Assembly: GCF_022448905.1 (NCBI RefSeq) | Contig: NZ_JAKVCW010000006.1 | Span: forward strand, 124,001 to 188,000 | Source of the DNA: Shimia sp. | GTDB taxonomy: Bacteria > Pseudomonadota > Alphaproteobacteria > Rhodobacterales > Rhodobacteraceae | Direction of reading: 5' to 3' | Length of the DNA: 64,000 nucleotides | Part shown: positions 24,942 to 32,241 of the stretch, one piece after another | How the letters are laid out: every line of letters begins with the position of its first letter | Position numbering within the stretch: position 1 is the stretch's first letter | Notes under the pieces: model-generated | Seen by the model: the letters and a program-made list of their open reading frames with translations, nothing else | Told to the model about the DNA's origin: nothing | Database searches by the model: none | Program-made: the position numbers and the translations under genes

Positions 24942-26042
24942 ATGCGCAAGTTTGAGATTTTTGTGGTCACCGCGCCGGGGTTGGAAAAGCCTTTGGCGGC
25001 AGAGATCGCCGAGGCCGGGTTTAAGAAGCCCAAGATGATGCCCGGCGGCGTACGCTTTCGCGGCAATTGGCAGGATGTCTGGCGCGCCAACCTGGCCCTG
25101 CGCGGCGCGGCACGCGTATTGGCGCGGGTCGATAATTTTCAATGTATGCACCTGAAGCAATTGGAGCGGCAGATCAGCGAGATGGCCTGGTCGCAGTATC
25201 TGCGCGCCGATGTGCCGGTGAAGGTCGAGGTGGCGACCCAGAAGTCGAAAATCTACCACGCTGGTGCCGCCAAGGAGCGCATTGAAAAAGGTCTGGTCAC
25301 GGCGCTTGGCGTGCCATTGTCGGCGGAGGCCGAAGTCGTGCTGAAGGTGCGCATCGACAACAATATGGTGACACTGTCGCTGGATACCTCTGGTGAAAGC
25401 CTGCACAAACGCGGCCACAAGGCGGCGGTGGCGAAAGCCCCGATGCGGGAAAACATGGCCGAGATGTTCCTGCGTCAGATGGGGTTTGACGGCAGTCAGA
25501 CGGTCTATGACCCGATGTGTGGCTCTGGCACCTTTGTGATCGAGGCGGCCGAGATCGCCGCTGGGCTTTTGCCGGGACGCTCCCGGCGGTTTGCCTTTGA
25601 ACAGTTGGCTACTTTTGATGCTGAGGCCTATGAAGCCTTGAAGGCGGTGGCGCCACAGGGGGCGGCAAGCTGTTTCTTTGGCTCCGACAAGGACGCCGGA
25701 GCCATCCGCATGGCAACCGAGAACGCAGACCGGGCCGGCGTGGCGGAGCTTTGCAGTTTTGAACAAAAGAGTGCCGGCGACATCACCCCACCGGACGGAC
25801 CGCCCGGCATTGTGATTGTGAACCCACCCTATGGCGCGCGCATTGGCGACAAAAAGGGGCTGTTTGCCCTGCACGCCAGCTTTGGCAAGGCGCTCTCCGC
25901 CCGCTTCTCCGGCTGGCAGGTGGGTATAATCACCACAGACGCCGGGCTGGCGAAAGCCACAGACTTGCCGCTTGAGACCCCATTTGCCACGGTGGCGCAT
26001 GGTGGATTGAAAGTGCGCCTCTACACTTGTGAGGTGCCTTAA
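24942..26042 (+). CDS. THUMP-domain class I SAM-dependent RNA methyltransferase (RlmL-like)
   Basis: 366 aa. An N-terminal THUMP/ferredoxin-like region (~1-160) precedes a Rossmann methyltransferase with VYDPMCGSGTFVIEAAEIAAG (SAM loop) and IVIVNPPYGARIG (the NPPY motif of N-methyltransferases on rRNA or tRNA). It resembles the N-terminal half of E. coli RlmL, which makes m2G2445 in 23S rRNA; the exact site here is not proven. GGAGAG just before 24942 supports this start; GTG at 24900 and ATG at 24930 are in-frame alternatives. Confidence 0.85.
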   Translation: MRKFEIFVVTAPGLEKPLAAEIAEAGFKKPKMMPGGVRFRGNWQDVWRANLALRGAARVLARVDNFQCMHLKQLERQISEMAWSQYLRADVPVKVEVATQKSKIYHAGAAKERIEKGLVTALGVPLSAEAEVVLKVRIDNNMVTLSLDTSGESLHKRGHKAAVAKAPMRENMAEMFLRQMGFDGSQTVYDPMCGSGTFVIEAAEIAAGLLPGRSRRFAFEQLATFDAEAYEALKAVAPQGAASCFFGSDKDAGAIRMATENADRAGVAELCSFEQKSAGDITPPDGPPGIVIVNPPYGARIGDKKGLFALHASFGKALSARFSGWQVGIITTDAGLAKATDLPLETPFATVAHGGLKVRLYTCEVP

Positions 26043-26057
26043 CGCAAAAGGTGCGGG

Positions 26058-26783
26058 ATGAGTGACGGGGTGTTTGATGCAAAAGTGGCCGCTACCTATG
26101 ATGCGGACCATGGTGGCACGGATCCCGCGCACATTGCGCAAACCGTCGATGTTCTCGCAGATCTCGCCGACGGCGGCGGCGCGTTGGAGTTTGCCATCGG
26201 CACCGGCCGCATCGCGCTGCCATTGGCGGCCAAAGACGTGCCTGTGAGCGGCAATGAGCTTTCGGCAGCCATGGTCGCCGAGATGCGCAAGAAACCCGGC
26301 GGCGCGTATATCCCGGTTGTGATCGGCGACATGTGTGAGGTGCGCTCTGAGGGCACCTTCTCGTTGGTTTTTTGGGTGTTCAACACCATCGACAACCTGA
26401 CCACGCAAGACGCGCAAGTGGCTTGTTTCCAAAACGCCGCCGCGCATCTCGATCCGGGTGGGCGGTTTGTGATCGAGACACAGTTGCCACCGCTGCAGCG
26501 CTTGCCGTTTGGCGAAACCCGCCTGCCGTTTGCCCATGAGCCGGACCACTGGGGCGTCGATGAATTTGACGTCACAACTCAATCCTACAGCTCGCATCAC
26601 CTCTGGATAAAAGACGGCCAAGCGCAGCACCTCTCGGTGCCCTTCCGCTACGCCTGGCCATCCGAAATGGACCTCATGGCGCGGATAGCTGGCATGACTT
26701 TGGAGCATCGGTGGGCGGATTGGGATCGGTCGTTGTTTACCAAGGACAGCACCAAACACGTTTCGGTCTGGCGGAAGTTGTGA
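26058..26783 (+). CDS. Class I SAM-dependent methyltransferase
   Basis: 241 aa. Motif I is ALEFAIGTGRIALPLAAKD, followed by an acidic post-I strand, the motif V-like VIGDMCEV and VFWVFNTIDNLTT, and a late beta-rich end. It belongs to the broad methyltransferase_11/25 group, so the substrate cannot be read from sequence. It follows the RNA methyltransferase by 15 bases and its stop overlaps the GTG start of the kinase-like gene; all three are probably co-transcribed. Confidence 0.8.
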   Translation: MSDGVFDAKVAATYDADHGGTDPAHIAQTVDVLADLADGGGALEFAIGTGRIALPLAAKDVPVSGNELSAAMVAEMRKKPGGAYIPVVIGDMCEVRSEGTFSLVFWVFNTIDNLTTQDAQVACFQNAAAHLDPGGRFVIETQLPPLQRLPFGETRLPFAHEPDHWGVDEFDVTTQSYSSHHLWIKDGQAQHLSVPFRYAWPSEMDLMARIAGMTLEHRWADWDRSLFTKDSTKHVSVWRKL

Positions 26784-27493
26784 GCCAACCGCCCAGAGAC
26801 CTTTGGAATTGCGCTGCATGCATTGAGCCGCTGGCGGGCGGGCACCGCAATCAAGCTTGGCGCACTCGCGGTTTGGCACAGGAGTTGGTGTTCAAATCCA
26901 CCACCCGTGGCGAAGTGGCTCTAGAGTGGCTCGGCCCTGTTCAAGACGTGGCGCGGCGCTGTGGGTTTGTGGTGCCGCAGATGCTGCGGAGCGCAAGCGG
27001 TCGGTACGTTGACGCGGGCTGGACCTGTGAGACATTTGTTGAGGGGGAGGTCGTCCCACGCGAAGGTCTTGCAGACGTGGCGGTCCTGCTGACTTCCTTT
27101 CACGCGCAGACGCAAGGCTGGTTGCAACGGCCTGAGTTCCTTTCCTCAACCGGGTTGCTCTCTCAAGATCGCGGGGGCGATGTCGATCTGGCGCAGATGC
27201 CGCCGGAGGTGGTCACGCTATGTCGCGCTGCGTGGCGGGCGGTGGCTGACAGCGTGACCGGCGTTGTGCATGGCGACCTCGCTCCGGGCAATGTGTTGCA
27301 GCTACCCGACGGCCGCTTCGCATTGCTGGATTGGGATGAATGCCGGGTGGATCTGCCGCTGTTTGACACTGCGCCACATGCGCCCAAATCGGAGGCCGAG
27401 ACACGGGCGCATCTCGCGTGGGAGGTGGCCTGTAGCTGGCGACGCGAGCCGGATTATGGCCGCGACTTGGTCCAACACCTGAGCAACACATAG
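26780..27493 (+). CDS. Aminoglycoside phosphotransferase (APH) family protein
   Basis: 237 aa. The kinase catalytic loop VVHGDLAPGNVL supplies the catalytic Asp and Asn, and FALLDWDECRVD the metal-binding Asp. The N-terminal lobe is short, with LAGGHRNQAWR as a glycine-loop remnant and ELVFKSTT holding a likely ATP lysine. Such small APH proteins phosphorylate varied metabolites; antibiotic resistance should not be inferred. The GTG start overlaps the previous stop (GTGA). The C-terminus ends shortly before the tail of dnaE2 on the other strand. Confidence 0.75.
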   Translation: MSQPPRDLWNCAACIEPLAGGHRNQAWRTRGLAQELVFKSTTRGEVALEWLGPVQDVARRCGFVVPQMLRSASGRYVDAGWTCETFVEGEVVPREGLADVAVLLTSFHAQTQGWLQRPEFLSSTGLLSQDRGGDVDLAQMPPEVVTLCRAAWRAVADSVTGVVHGDLAPGNVLQLPDGRFALLDWDECRVDLPLFDTAPHAPKSEAETRAHLAWEVACSWRREPDYGRDLVQHLSNT

Positions 27494-27516
27494 GGCGTTG
27501 CGTTAACCCAATTCCG

Positions 27517-27566
27517 CCGCAAAACGCGCCTCCGCAAAACAGTCGTGATACCGACAAAATACCGAC
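27517..27566. repeat. Short direct repeats past the end of dnaE2
   Basis: CCGCAAAAC occurs twice 15 bases apart (27517 and 27532), and ATACCGAC twice 11 bases apart (27548 and 27559). They fill the gap between the kinase-like gene and the truncated dnaE2, a place where a deletion may have occurred. They could also be chance. Confidence 0.4.
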
Positions 27567-27584
27567 GTGGTTTTGAGGCCAATT

Positions 27585-30506
27585 TTAGTCCGTTAACGCC
27601 TGGTTCGGCTCCCCCGGGGTCAGGATGTGCCGCAAGAGCGCCATCGGGTGTTTGCGCAGGGTCAGACGCATCGCCACATAGTCCTCCACCACCTGCTCGC
27701 CCATCGACATCTCCGGCAGGATCGCCGCAGGCTCCAGAATGCCTTCGCCGTCCATATCCCCTGCAAACAAAGGCAATGGCTTGTCCGATTTGATCGCTTT
27801 GGCCTCCCACAACGCCTCCCGCCGCTTGAGCCCCAAGGAGGCAAAGGCATCCGCCTCCGCCAGCCGCGTCAGCACGTGCGGATCAATGCCCGCGCGGCGC
27901 CAGACATCCTCCACGGTTTGATACCCATTCCCCCGCGCCGCCGTGATCCAGCTGGCGTCCTCCTCCCGCAGCCGCCGCACCTGCCGGAAGCCCAAGCGCA
28001 GCGCCAATCCGCCGCGTCCGTCCGGCTCCATGACATTGTCCCAAAAGCTCTCGTTGATATCCACGGGGCGGACCTCAACGCCATGCTCGCGCGCGTCCCT
28101 AACGATTTGAGCTGGCGCATAAAATCCCATCGGCTGGCTGTTTAAGAGCGCGCAGGCAAAGATGCCGGGGTGGTGGCATTTGATCCAGGCCGAGGCATAA
28201 ACCAAAAGCGCGAAAGAGGCCGCGTGGCTCTCGGGAAAACCATAAGAGCCAAAGCCCTCAATCTGCGAAAAACAGCGTGCGGCGAAGTCTTCCTCATAGC
28301 CGTTTTTCTTCATCCCGCGCATGAAACGCTCGCGGAATTCGCTGACATTGCCGTGCTTTTTGAAGGTCGCCAAAGAGCGCCGGAGCCGGTCGGCTTCTTC
28401 CGGTGTGAACCCGGCGCCAATGATGGCAATCTGCATCGCCTGTTCCTGAAACAACGGCACGCCCAAGGTCTTGCCCAGCACCTCGCCCAACGCGTCAGAA
28501 GGGAAGGTCACACTTTCCTCGCCATTGCGGCGCCGGATGTAGGGATGCACCATGTCGCCCTGAATGGGGCCGGGGCGGATGATGGCCACTTCGATCACCA
28601 GATCATAGAAATTGCGCGGTTTCATACGCGGCAGAAAATTCATCTGCGCCCGGCTTTCGACCTGAAATACCCCAATGCTGTCCGCCTTACACAGCATGTC
28701 ATAAACCGCTGAATCCTCTGGTGGAATCGTCGACAGTGCCAAGTCCATGCCATGGTGACGCCTGAGCATGTCAAAGCCTTTGCGGATGCAGGTCAACATG
28801 CCAAGGCTCAGCACATCGACCTTCAAAATCCCAAGGCTCTCAATGTCATCCTTGTCCCAGCAAATGACCGTGCGGTCCTCCATGCTGGCGTTCTCAATTG
28901 GCACCAATTCATCCAGCCGCCCCTCGGTCATGATGAAGCCGCCCACATGCTGCGAAAGGTGACGCGGGAAGCCGATGATCTCCTGCACCAGCGCCATGGT
29001 CTGCGCCAACCTCCGGTCATTTGGGTCGAGGCCAATCTCGCGCATCCGCGCATCCTGCACCGCATCGGTGGAGAAGAACCCCCAAAGCTGCGACGACAGT
29101 GCAGAGATGGTGTCTTCCGTCAGCCCCATGGCCCGCCCGACCTCCCGGATCGCGCGTTTGCCGCGGTAATGCACCACGGTGGCACAGAGCCCTGCGCGGT
29201 GGCGTCCATAGCGTTCATAGATGTGCTGGATCACCTCTTCGCGGCGCTCATGTTCAAAGTCGACATCAATGTCAGGCGGCTCATCGCGGGCCTCGCTGAC
29301 AAAGCGCTCAAACACCATGGTGCCAATTTCGGGCGACACAGACGTCACCCCAAGACAGAAACAAACCACTGAATTCGCGGCACTTCCCCGCCCTTGGCAG
29401 AGGATGTCTCGCGATCGGGCAAAATGCACCACATCGCGCACGGTCAGGAAATAAGGTTCGTATTTGAGCTTGCCGATCAGGGCGAGCTCATGCTCCAGCA
29501 TGTCACGCACTTTGTCTGGCGCGCCATGTGGGTAGCGCCAGCGCAGGCCTTCGTAAGCCAGCCGATGCAGCCGGTCTGTGGGCGTTTCGCCTTGGGTCAC
29601 CTCACTGGGGTATTCATAGCGCAGCTCATCCAGCGAGAAAGTACAGCGCTGCATCAGCCAGTCTGTGCGCTCTAATGCCGCCTCATGTCCCGCAAATAGG
29701 CGGCCCATTTCCTCCGCACTGCGCAACCGCCGTTCGCCATTGGTCTGCGCCTCTGCGCCGAGGCTATCGACGCGACAGCCCTGCCGAACGGCGGTCACCA
29801 CATCGGCCAAGCGCCGCCGTCCCCCGTGATGCATCACCGGCAGCGTGGTGGCCACCAGTGGCAGGCCCAGCTGTGCAGCATGCTGTGCGCGGGTGGCAAA
29901 GCGGGTGGCATCCTCGCCGTCATATCCTGGCGCCAACGCCAGTTGCAGCCGCCCGGCAAAGCGGCGCGTCAGCTGTGGCACCAGTTTGGCCCAGTCACAC
30001 GCGCCGTGCGGTTTGCGGTGCGTGTGCGGATAGGGGTGCAGGATCAGCTGCAATCCGGTGCCAAACTCCAGAAGATCGCCCAGATGTAGGATACAGCTGC
30101 CTTTTTCGGCCCGCAGCCGCCCTTTGGACAGCAGGCGACACAGGCTCGCCCAGCCCTGACGGTTTTCCGGTAGCGCCGTGATGGGCGGCGCATCGCTGAA
30201 CTCCAGCCGGGTGGCAGGCATCAGGCGTGGGGTGGCATAGATCGGCGCGCTGGGCGGGGGGGCAATGTGCTCGGGGCAGGGGGGGCCAATCAGCCCTGTT
30301 GCATGATCAAAGTTGCGCCGTTCTCGCACTTTACGGGCAATTTCACGCGCTTCGGTATGACTGCGTACAATGCCCGCCACGCTGTTCACATCGGCAATGG
30401 CAATGGCGTCCAACCCAGCCATAGCGGCACGCCGCATATACTCCTCCGGATGGGATGCTCCGGTGAGAAACGTGAAGTTCGACGTGATGCAAAGCTCGGC
30501 AACCAT
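27585..30506 (-). CDS. dnaE2: Error-prone DNA polymerase DnaE2, apparently C-terminally shortened
   Basis: 973 aa. DnaE2 is the C-family polymerase that, with ImuA/ImuB, performs damage-induced mutagenic synthesis. The PHP domain starts ELCITSNFTFLTGASHPEEY; the palm has the catalytic aspartates in PPDIDVDFEHERREEV; the fingers include GRGSAANSVVCFCLGVTSV. The C-terminus ends RHILTPGEPNQALTD, about where DnaE2 proteins I know enter an OB-fold of ~100 residues. No match to it was seen downstream in any frame. No imuA/imuB is adjacent. The ATG at 30506 begins the family sequence. Confidence 0.88.
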   Translation of the reverse strand: MVAELCITSNFTFLTGASHPEEYMRRAAMAGLDAIAIADVNSVAGIVRSHTEAREIARKVRERRNFDHATGLIGPPCPEHIAPPPSAPIYATPRLMPATRLEFSDAPPITALPENRQGWASLCRLLSKGRLRAEKGSCILHLGDLLEFGTGLQLILHPYPHTHRKPHGACDWAKLVPQLTRRFAGRLQLALAPGYDGEDATRFATRAQHAAQLGLPLVATTLPVMHHGGRRRLADVVTAVRQGCRVDSLGAEAQTNGERRLRSAEEMGRLFAGHEAALERTDWLMQRCTFSLDELRYEYPSEVTQGETPTDRLHRLAYEGLRWRYPHGAPDKVRDMLEHELALIGKLKYEPYFLTVRDVVHFARSRDILCQGRGSAANSVVCFCLGVTSVSPEIGTMVFERFVSEARDEPPDIDVDFEHERREEVIQHIYERYGRHRAGLCATVVHYRGKRAIREVGRAMGLTEDTISALSSQLWGFFSTDAVQDARMREIGLDPNDRRLAQTMALVQEIIGFPRHLSQHVGGFIMTEGRLDELVPIENASMEDRTVICWDKDDIESLGILKVDVLSLGMLTCIRKGFDMLRRHHGMDLALSTIPPEDSAVYDMLCKADSIGVFQVESRAQMNFLPRMKPRNFYDLVIEVAIIRPGPIQGDMVHPYIRRRNGEESVTFPSDALGEVLGKTLGVPLFQEQAMQIAIIGAGFTPEEADRLRRSLATFKKHGNVSEFRERFMRGMKKNGYEEDFAARCFSQIEGFGSYGFPESHAASFALLVYASAWIKCHHPGIFACALLNSQPMGFYAPAQIVRDAREHGVEVRPVDINESFWDNVMEPDGRGGLALRLGFRQVRRLREEDASWITAARGNGYQTVEDVWRRAGIDPHVLTRLAEADAFASLGLKRREALWEAKAIKSDKPLPLFAGDMDGEGILEPAAILPEMSMGEQVVEDYVAMRLTLRKHPMALLRHILTPGEPNQALTD

Positions 30507-30522
30507 GAGAATCACTATTATA

Positions 30523-30632
30523 TTCACGCTTTGTTCTTTTTGGGAGTCTGCGAAAAAATCTGCATGCGTGAAAAAATGTTTTGAAATTTCACGAAACTGG
30601 TGCAGCGTGAAATTCGAGGGAAAAATTTCACG
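30523..30632. promoter_or_regulatory. Operator array: five CGTGAA/TTCACG half-sites upstream of the XRE-cupin gene
   Basis: Two 27-bp inverted repeats are present. 30606-30632 is CGTGAAATT(N9)AATTTCACG with perfect 9-bp arms. 30567-30593 is CGTGAAA(N13)TTTCACG. A fifth half-site, TTCACG, is at 30523-30528. The last four half-sites alternate in orientation and start 19-20 bp apart, about two helical turns. The array ends 17 bp before the regulator's ATG and lies in the shared region with dnaE2, as expected for an autoregulatory operator. Confidence 0.65.
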
Positions 30633-30649
30633 ACCGGGATTCGCGCCAT

Positions 30650-31222
30650 ATGCTGCATAATGTGCCACAAGATGTGCAAACGCTGGGGGCGGATCTGCGC
30701 GCCCTGCGCAAGGCACGCGGCCTGACCCTGACCGAGATGGCAGAGGCGTTGGACCGCTCTGTCGGCTGGCTCAGTCAGGTGGAACGCGACAAATCCGAAC
30801 CCACCATTTCCGACTTGCGCCAAATCGCCAAAGTGCTTGGCGTGCCGATGTCGATGCTGTTTGGTCAGTCTTCTGCCCCGGCACATGAGCAGGGCTACGT
30901 TGTGCGCTCTGGTGCCCGCCGTCCCATGGGGGGCAGCGAGGAAGGTCTGATCGAAGAGCTGCTCTCCCCCGATCTGACCGACGATTTTGAAATGGTACAC
31001 TCCACCTTTGCGCCGCACTCTTCCATGCAAGAGCCGACCATGCGCCCAACGCAAGAGGTTGGCTATGTCATCTCTGGCCGGTTAGAGCTGCGCATAGGGG
31101 ACCAGAGTTTCTCTGTTGGGCCGGGTGACAGCTTCCGCATTCGTGGGGAGGAATACCACTGGGCCAATCCCCATGACGAAGCTTGCGTGGCGATCTGGGT
31201 GATCGCGCCACCCGTGTACTAA
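30650..31222 (+). CDS. XRE-family transcriptional regulator with C-terminal cupin domain
   Basis: 190 aa. The helix-turn-helix covers ~12-67 (LRALRKARGLTLTEMAEALD, VGWLSQVERDKSEPTISDLR) and the cupin ~105-185 (EVGYVISGRLELRIGDQSFS, then GPGDSFRIRGEEYHW). This architecture is usual for regulators that sense a small metabolite through the cupin, such as PuuR-like proteins. It stands first in a same-strand run of six genes including two DMGDH-like flavoproteins and a homocysteine methyltransferase, so a methylated amine or its product is the likely signal. The inverted repeats upstream are the probable binding sites. Confidence 0.88.
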   Translation: MLHNVPQDVQTLGADLRALRKARGLTLTEMAEALDRSVGWLSQVERDKSEPTISDLRQIAKVLGVPMSMLFGQSSAPAHEQGYVVRSGARRPMGGSEEGLIEELLSPDLTDDFEMVHSTFAPHSSMQEPTMRPTQEVGYVISGRLELRIGDQSFSVGPGDSFRIRGEEYHWANPHDEACVAIWVIAPPVY

Positions 31223-31232
31223 GGACAATACG

Positions 31233-31604
31233 ATGCTGAAGGGATCCTGCCTCTGTGGCGACATCACATTCGAAACCAAAGCGGCACCACAAGGCGCTTC
31301 CATGTGCCATTGCAGCCAATGCCGCAAACAATCGGGCGGCATCTGGTCGTCGGCCTATGTCGCAGAGACTGATCTCACCATCACCGGCGAGGTGCTCTGG
31401 TACGAGGCCAGCGCAAGCACCAAGCGTGGCAGCTGCCCGCGCTGTGGGTCGTTCCTGTTCTGGAAAGCTCATGATGAGGACACAACCAGCTTTGCCCTTG
31501 GCGCCGTGGATGGCCCAACCGGTCTGGAACTGACCAAACACATCTTTGTCCGCGACAAAGGCGATTACTACGCAATCGCTGATGACGTGCCACAACGAGA
31601 CTGA
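31233..31604 (+). CDS. GFA family protein (glutathione-dependent formaldehyde-activating-like)
   Basis: 123 aa. The zinc-binding cysteine pattern is complete: GSCLCGDITFE, CHCSQCRKQSGG and GSCPRCGSFLFWK. The Paracoccus prototype speeds formation of S-hydroxymethylglutathione from formaldehyde, though most relatives are untested. It lies ten bases after the regulator and upstream of two demethylating-dehydrogenase-like genes whose reactions release formaldehyde units, so a detoxifying role fits. ACAATACGATG gives a weak ribosome site. Confidence 0.82.
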   Translation: MLKGSCLCGDITFETKAAPQGASMCHCSQCRKQSGGIWSSAYVAETDLTITGEVLWYEASASTKRGSCPRCGSFLFWKAHDEDTTSFALGAVDGPTGLELTKHIFVRDKGDYYAIADDVPQRD

Positions 31605-31606
31605 CC

Positions 31607-32230
31607 ATGTTGGAAACCTTCGCAAACATGGACAGTGTCACGCTCTGGGCTTTCATGGCGGCGTCACTGGTGATGTATCTCACCCCCGGCGCAGACATGA
31701 TGTTTACCATCGCCAGCGGCATTTCCGGCGGCCCCAAAGCGGGGCTGGCCGCAACAGTAGGAGTGACGCTGGGGCTTGTGGCCCACATCACCCTAGCGGC
31801 AGCGGGGTTGGCAGTGCTGATCGCGGCCTCTCCCACAGCCTTGTTGGCCATCCGCTATGCGGGGGCGGCCTATCTGGTGGTGCTGGCCTATCAGGCTTGG
31901 ACGGCAAAACCTGTGTCTGACGAGGTCGAAGGCCGCGCCAACATCCTGCGCGCCGTGCGCCGCGGGTTTCTCACCAACATTCTGAATCCCAAGATCATCC
32001 TCTTCATTCTGGCGTTCTTGCCACAGTTCACCACGGCAGAAGCGGGTCCGATCTGGCAACAGATTGTGATCCTGGGCGTGATGTTTGCCACCGGCGGCTT
32101 TCTGGTGGTCTCGATGATCGGGCTGTCAGCTGGGATCGTTGGCGCAAAGCTCAAACAAGCCACGGGCATTCTAAACAAAATCGCCGCCGTCATCTTTGGC
32201 GGATTGGCAGCAAAACTAGTCTTTGACTGA
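31607..32230 (+). CDS. LysE family translocator (amino-acid/metabolite exporter)
   Basis: 207 aa, six predicted membrane helices. The N-terminal signature is SLVMYLTPGADMMFTIASGI with the conserved TPG, and the middle RRGFLTNILNPKIILFILAF contains the family's NPK. LysE/RhtB proteins export amino acids such as lysine, homoserine or threonine. Starting two bases after the GFA stop, it is co-transcribed with the regulator and the flavoprotein that follows. The cargo may be an amino acid produced by the demethylation pathway; this is inference. Confidence 0.87.
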   Translation: MLETFANMDSVTLWAFMAASLVMYLTPGADMMFTIASGISGGPKAGLAATVGVTLGLVAHITLAAAGLAVLIAASPTALLAIRYAGAAYLVVLAYQAWTAKPVSDEVEGRANILRAVRRGFLTNILNPKIILFILAFLPQFTTAEAGPIWQQIVILGVMFATGGFLVVSMIGLSAGIVGAKLKQATGILNKIAAVIFGGLAAKLVFD

Positions 32231-32241
32231 GGGAGATGGTC

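Noticed and set aside
24891-26879. A 662-codon open frame on the minus strand.
   Set aside because: It is antisense to two clear methyltransferase genes (NPPY and motif I present), has no plausible domains and no ribosome site.
27213-27810. Minus-strand frames beyond the dnaE2 stop, examined for a displaced OB-fold.
   Set aside because: They contain no OB-fold-like sequence and overlap the well-supported kinase-like gene on the other strand.
30523-30632. Considered as a miniature CRISPR-like array because of regularly spaced short repeats.
   Set aside because: Units are only 6-9 bp, alternate in orientation and lie at a promoter; they fit operator half-sites, not CRISPR repeats.
30507-30649. 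Searched for a damage-inducible LexA box (GTTC-N7-GTTC) before dnaE2.
   Set aside because: Only a single GTTC half-site was found, with GAGT where the second half should be.
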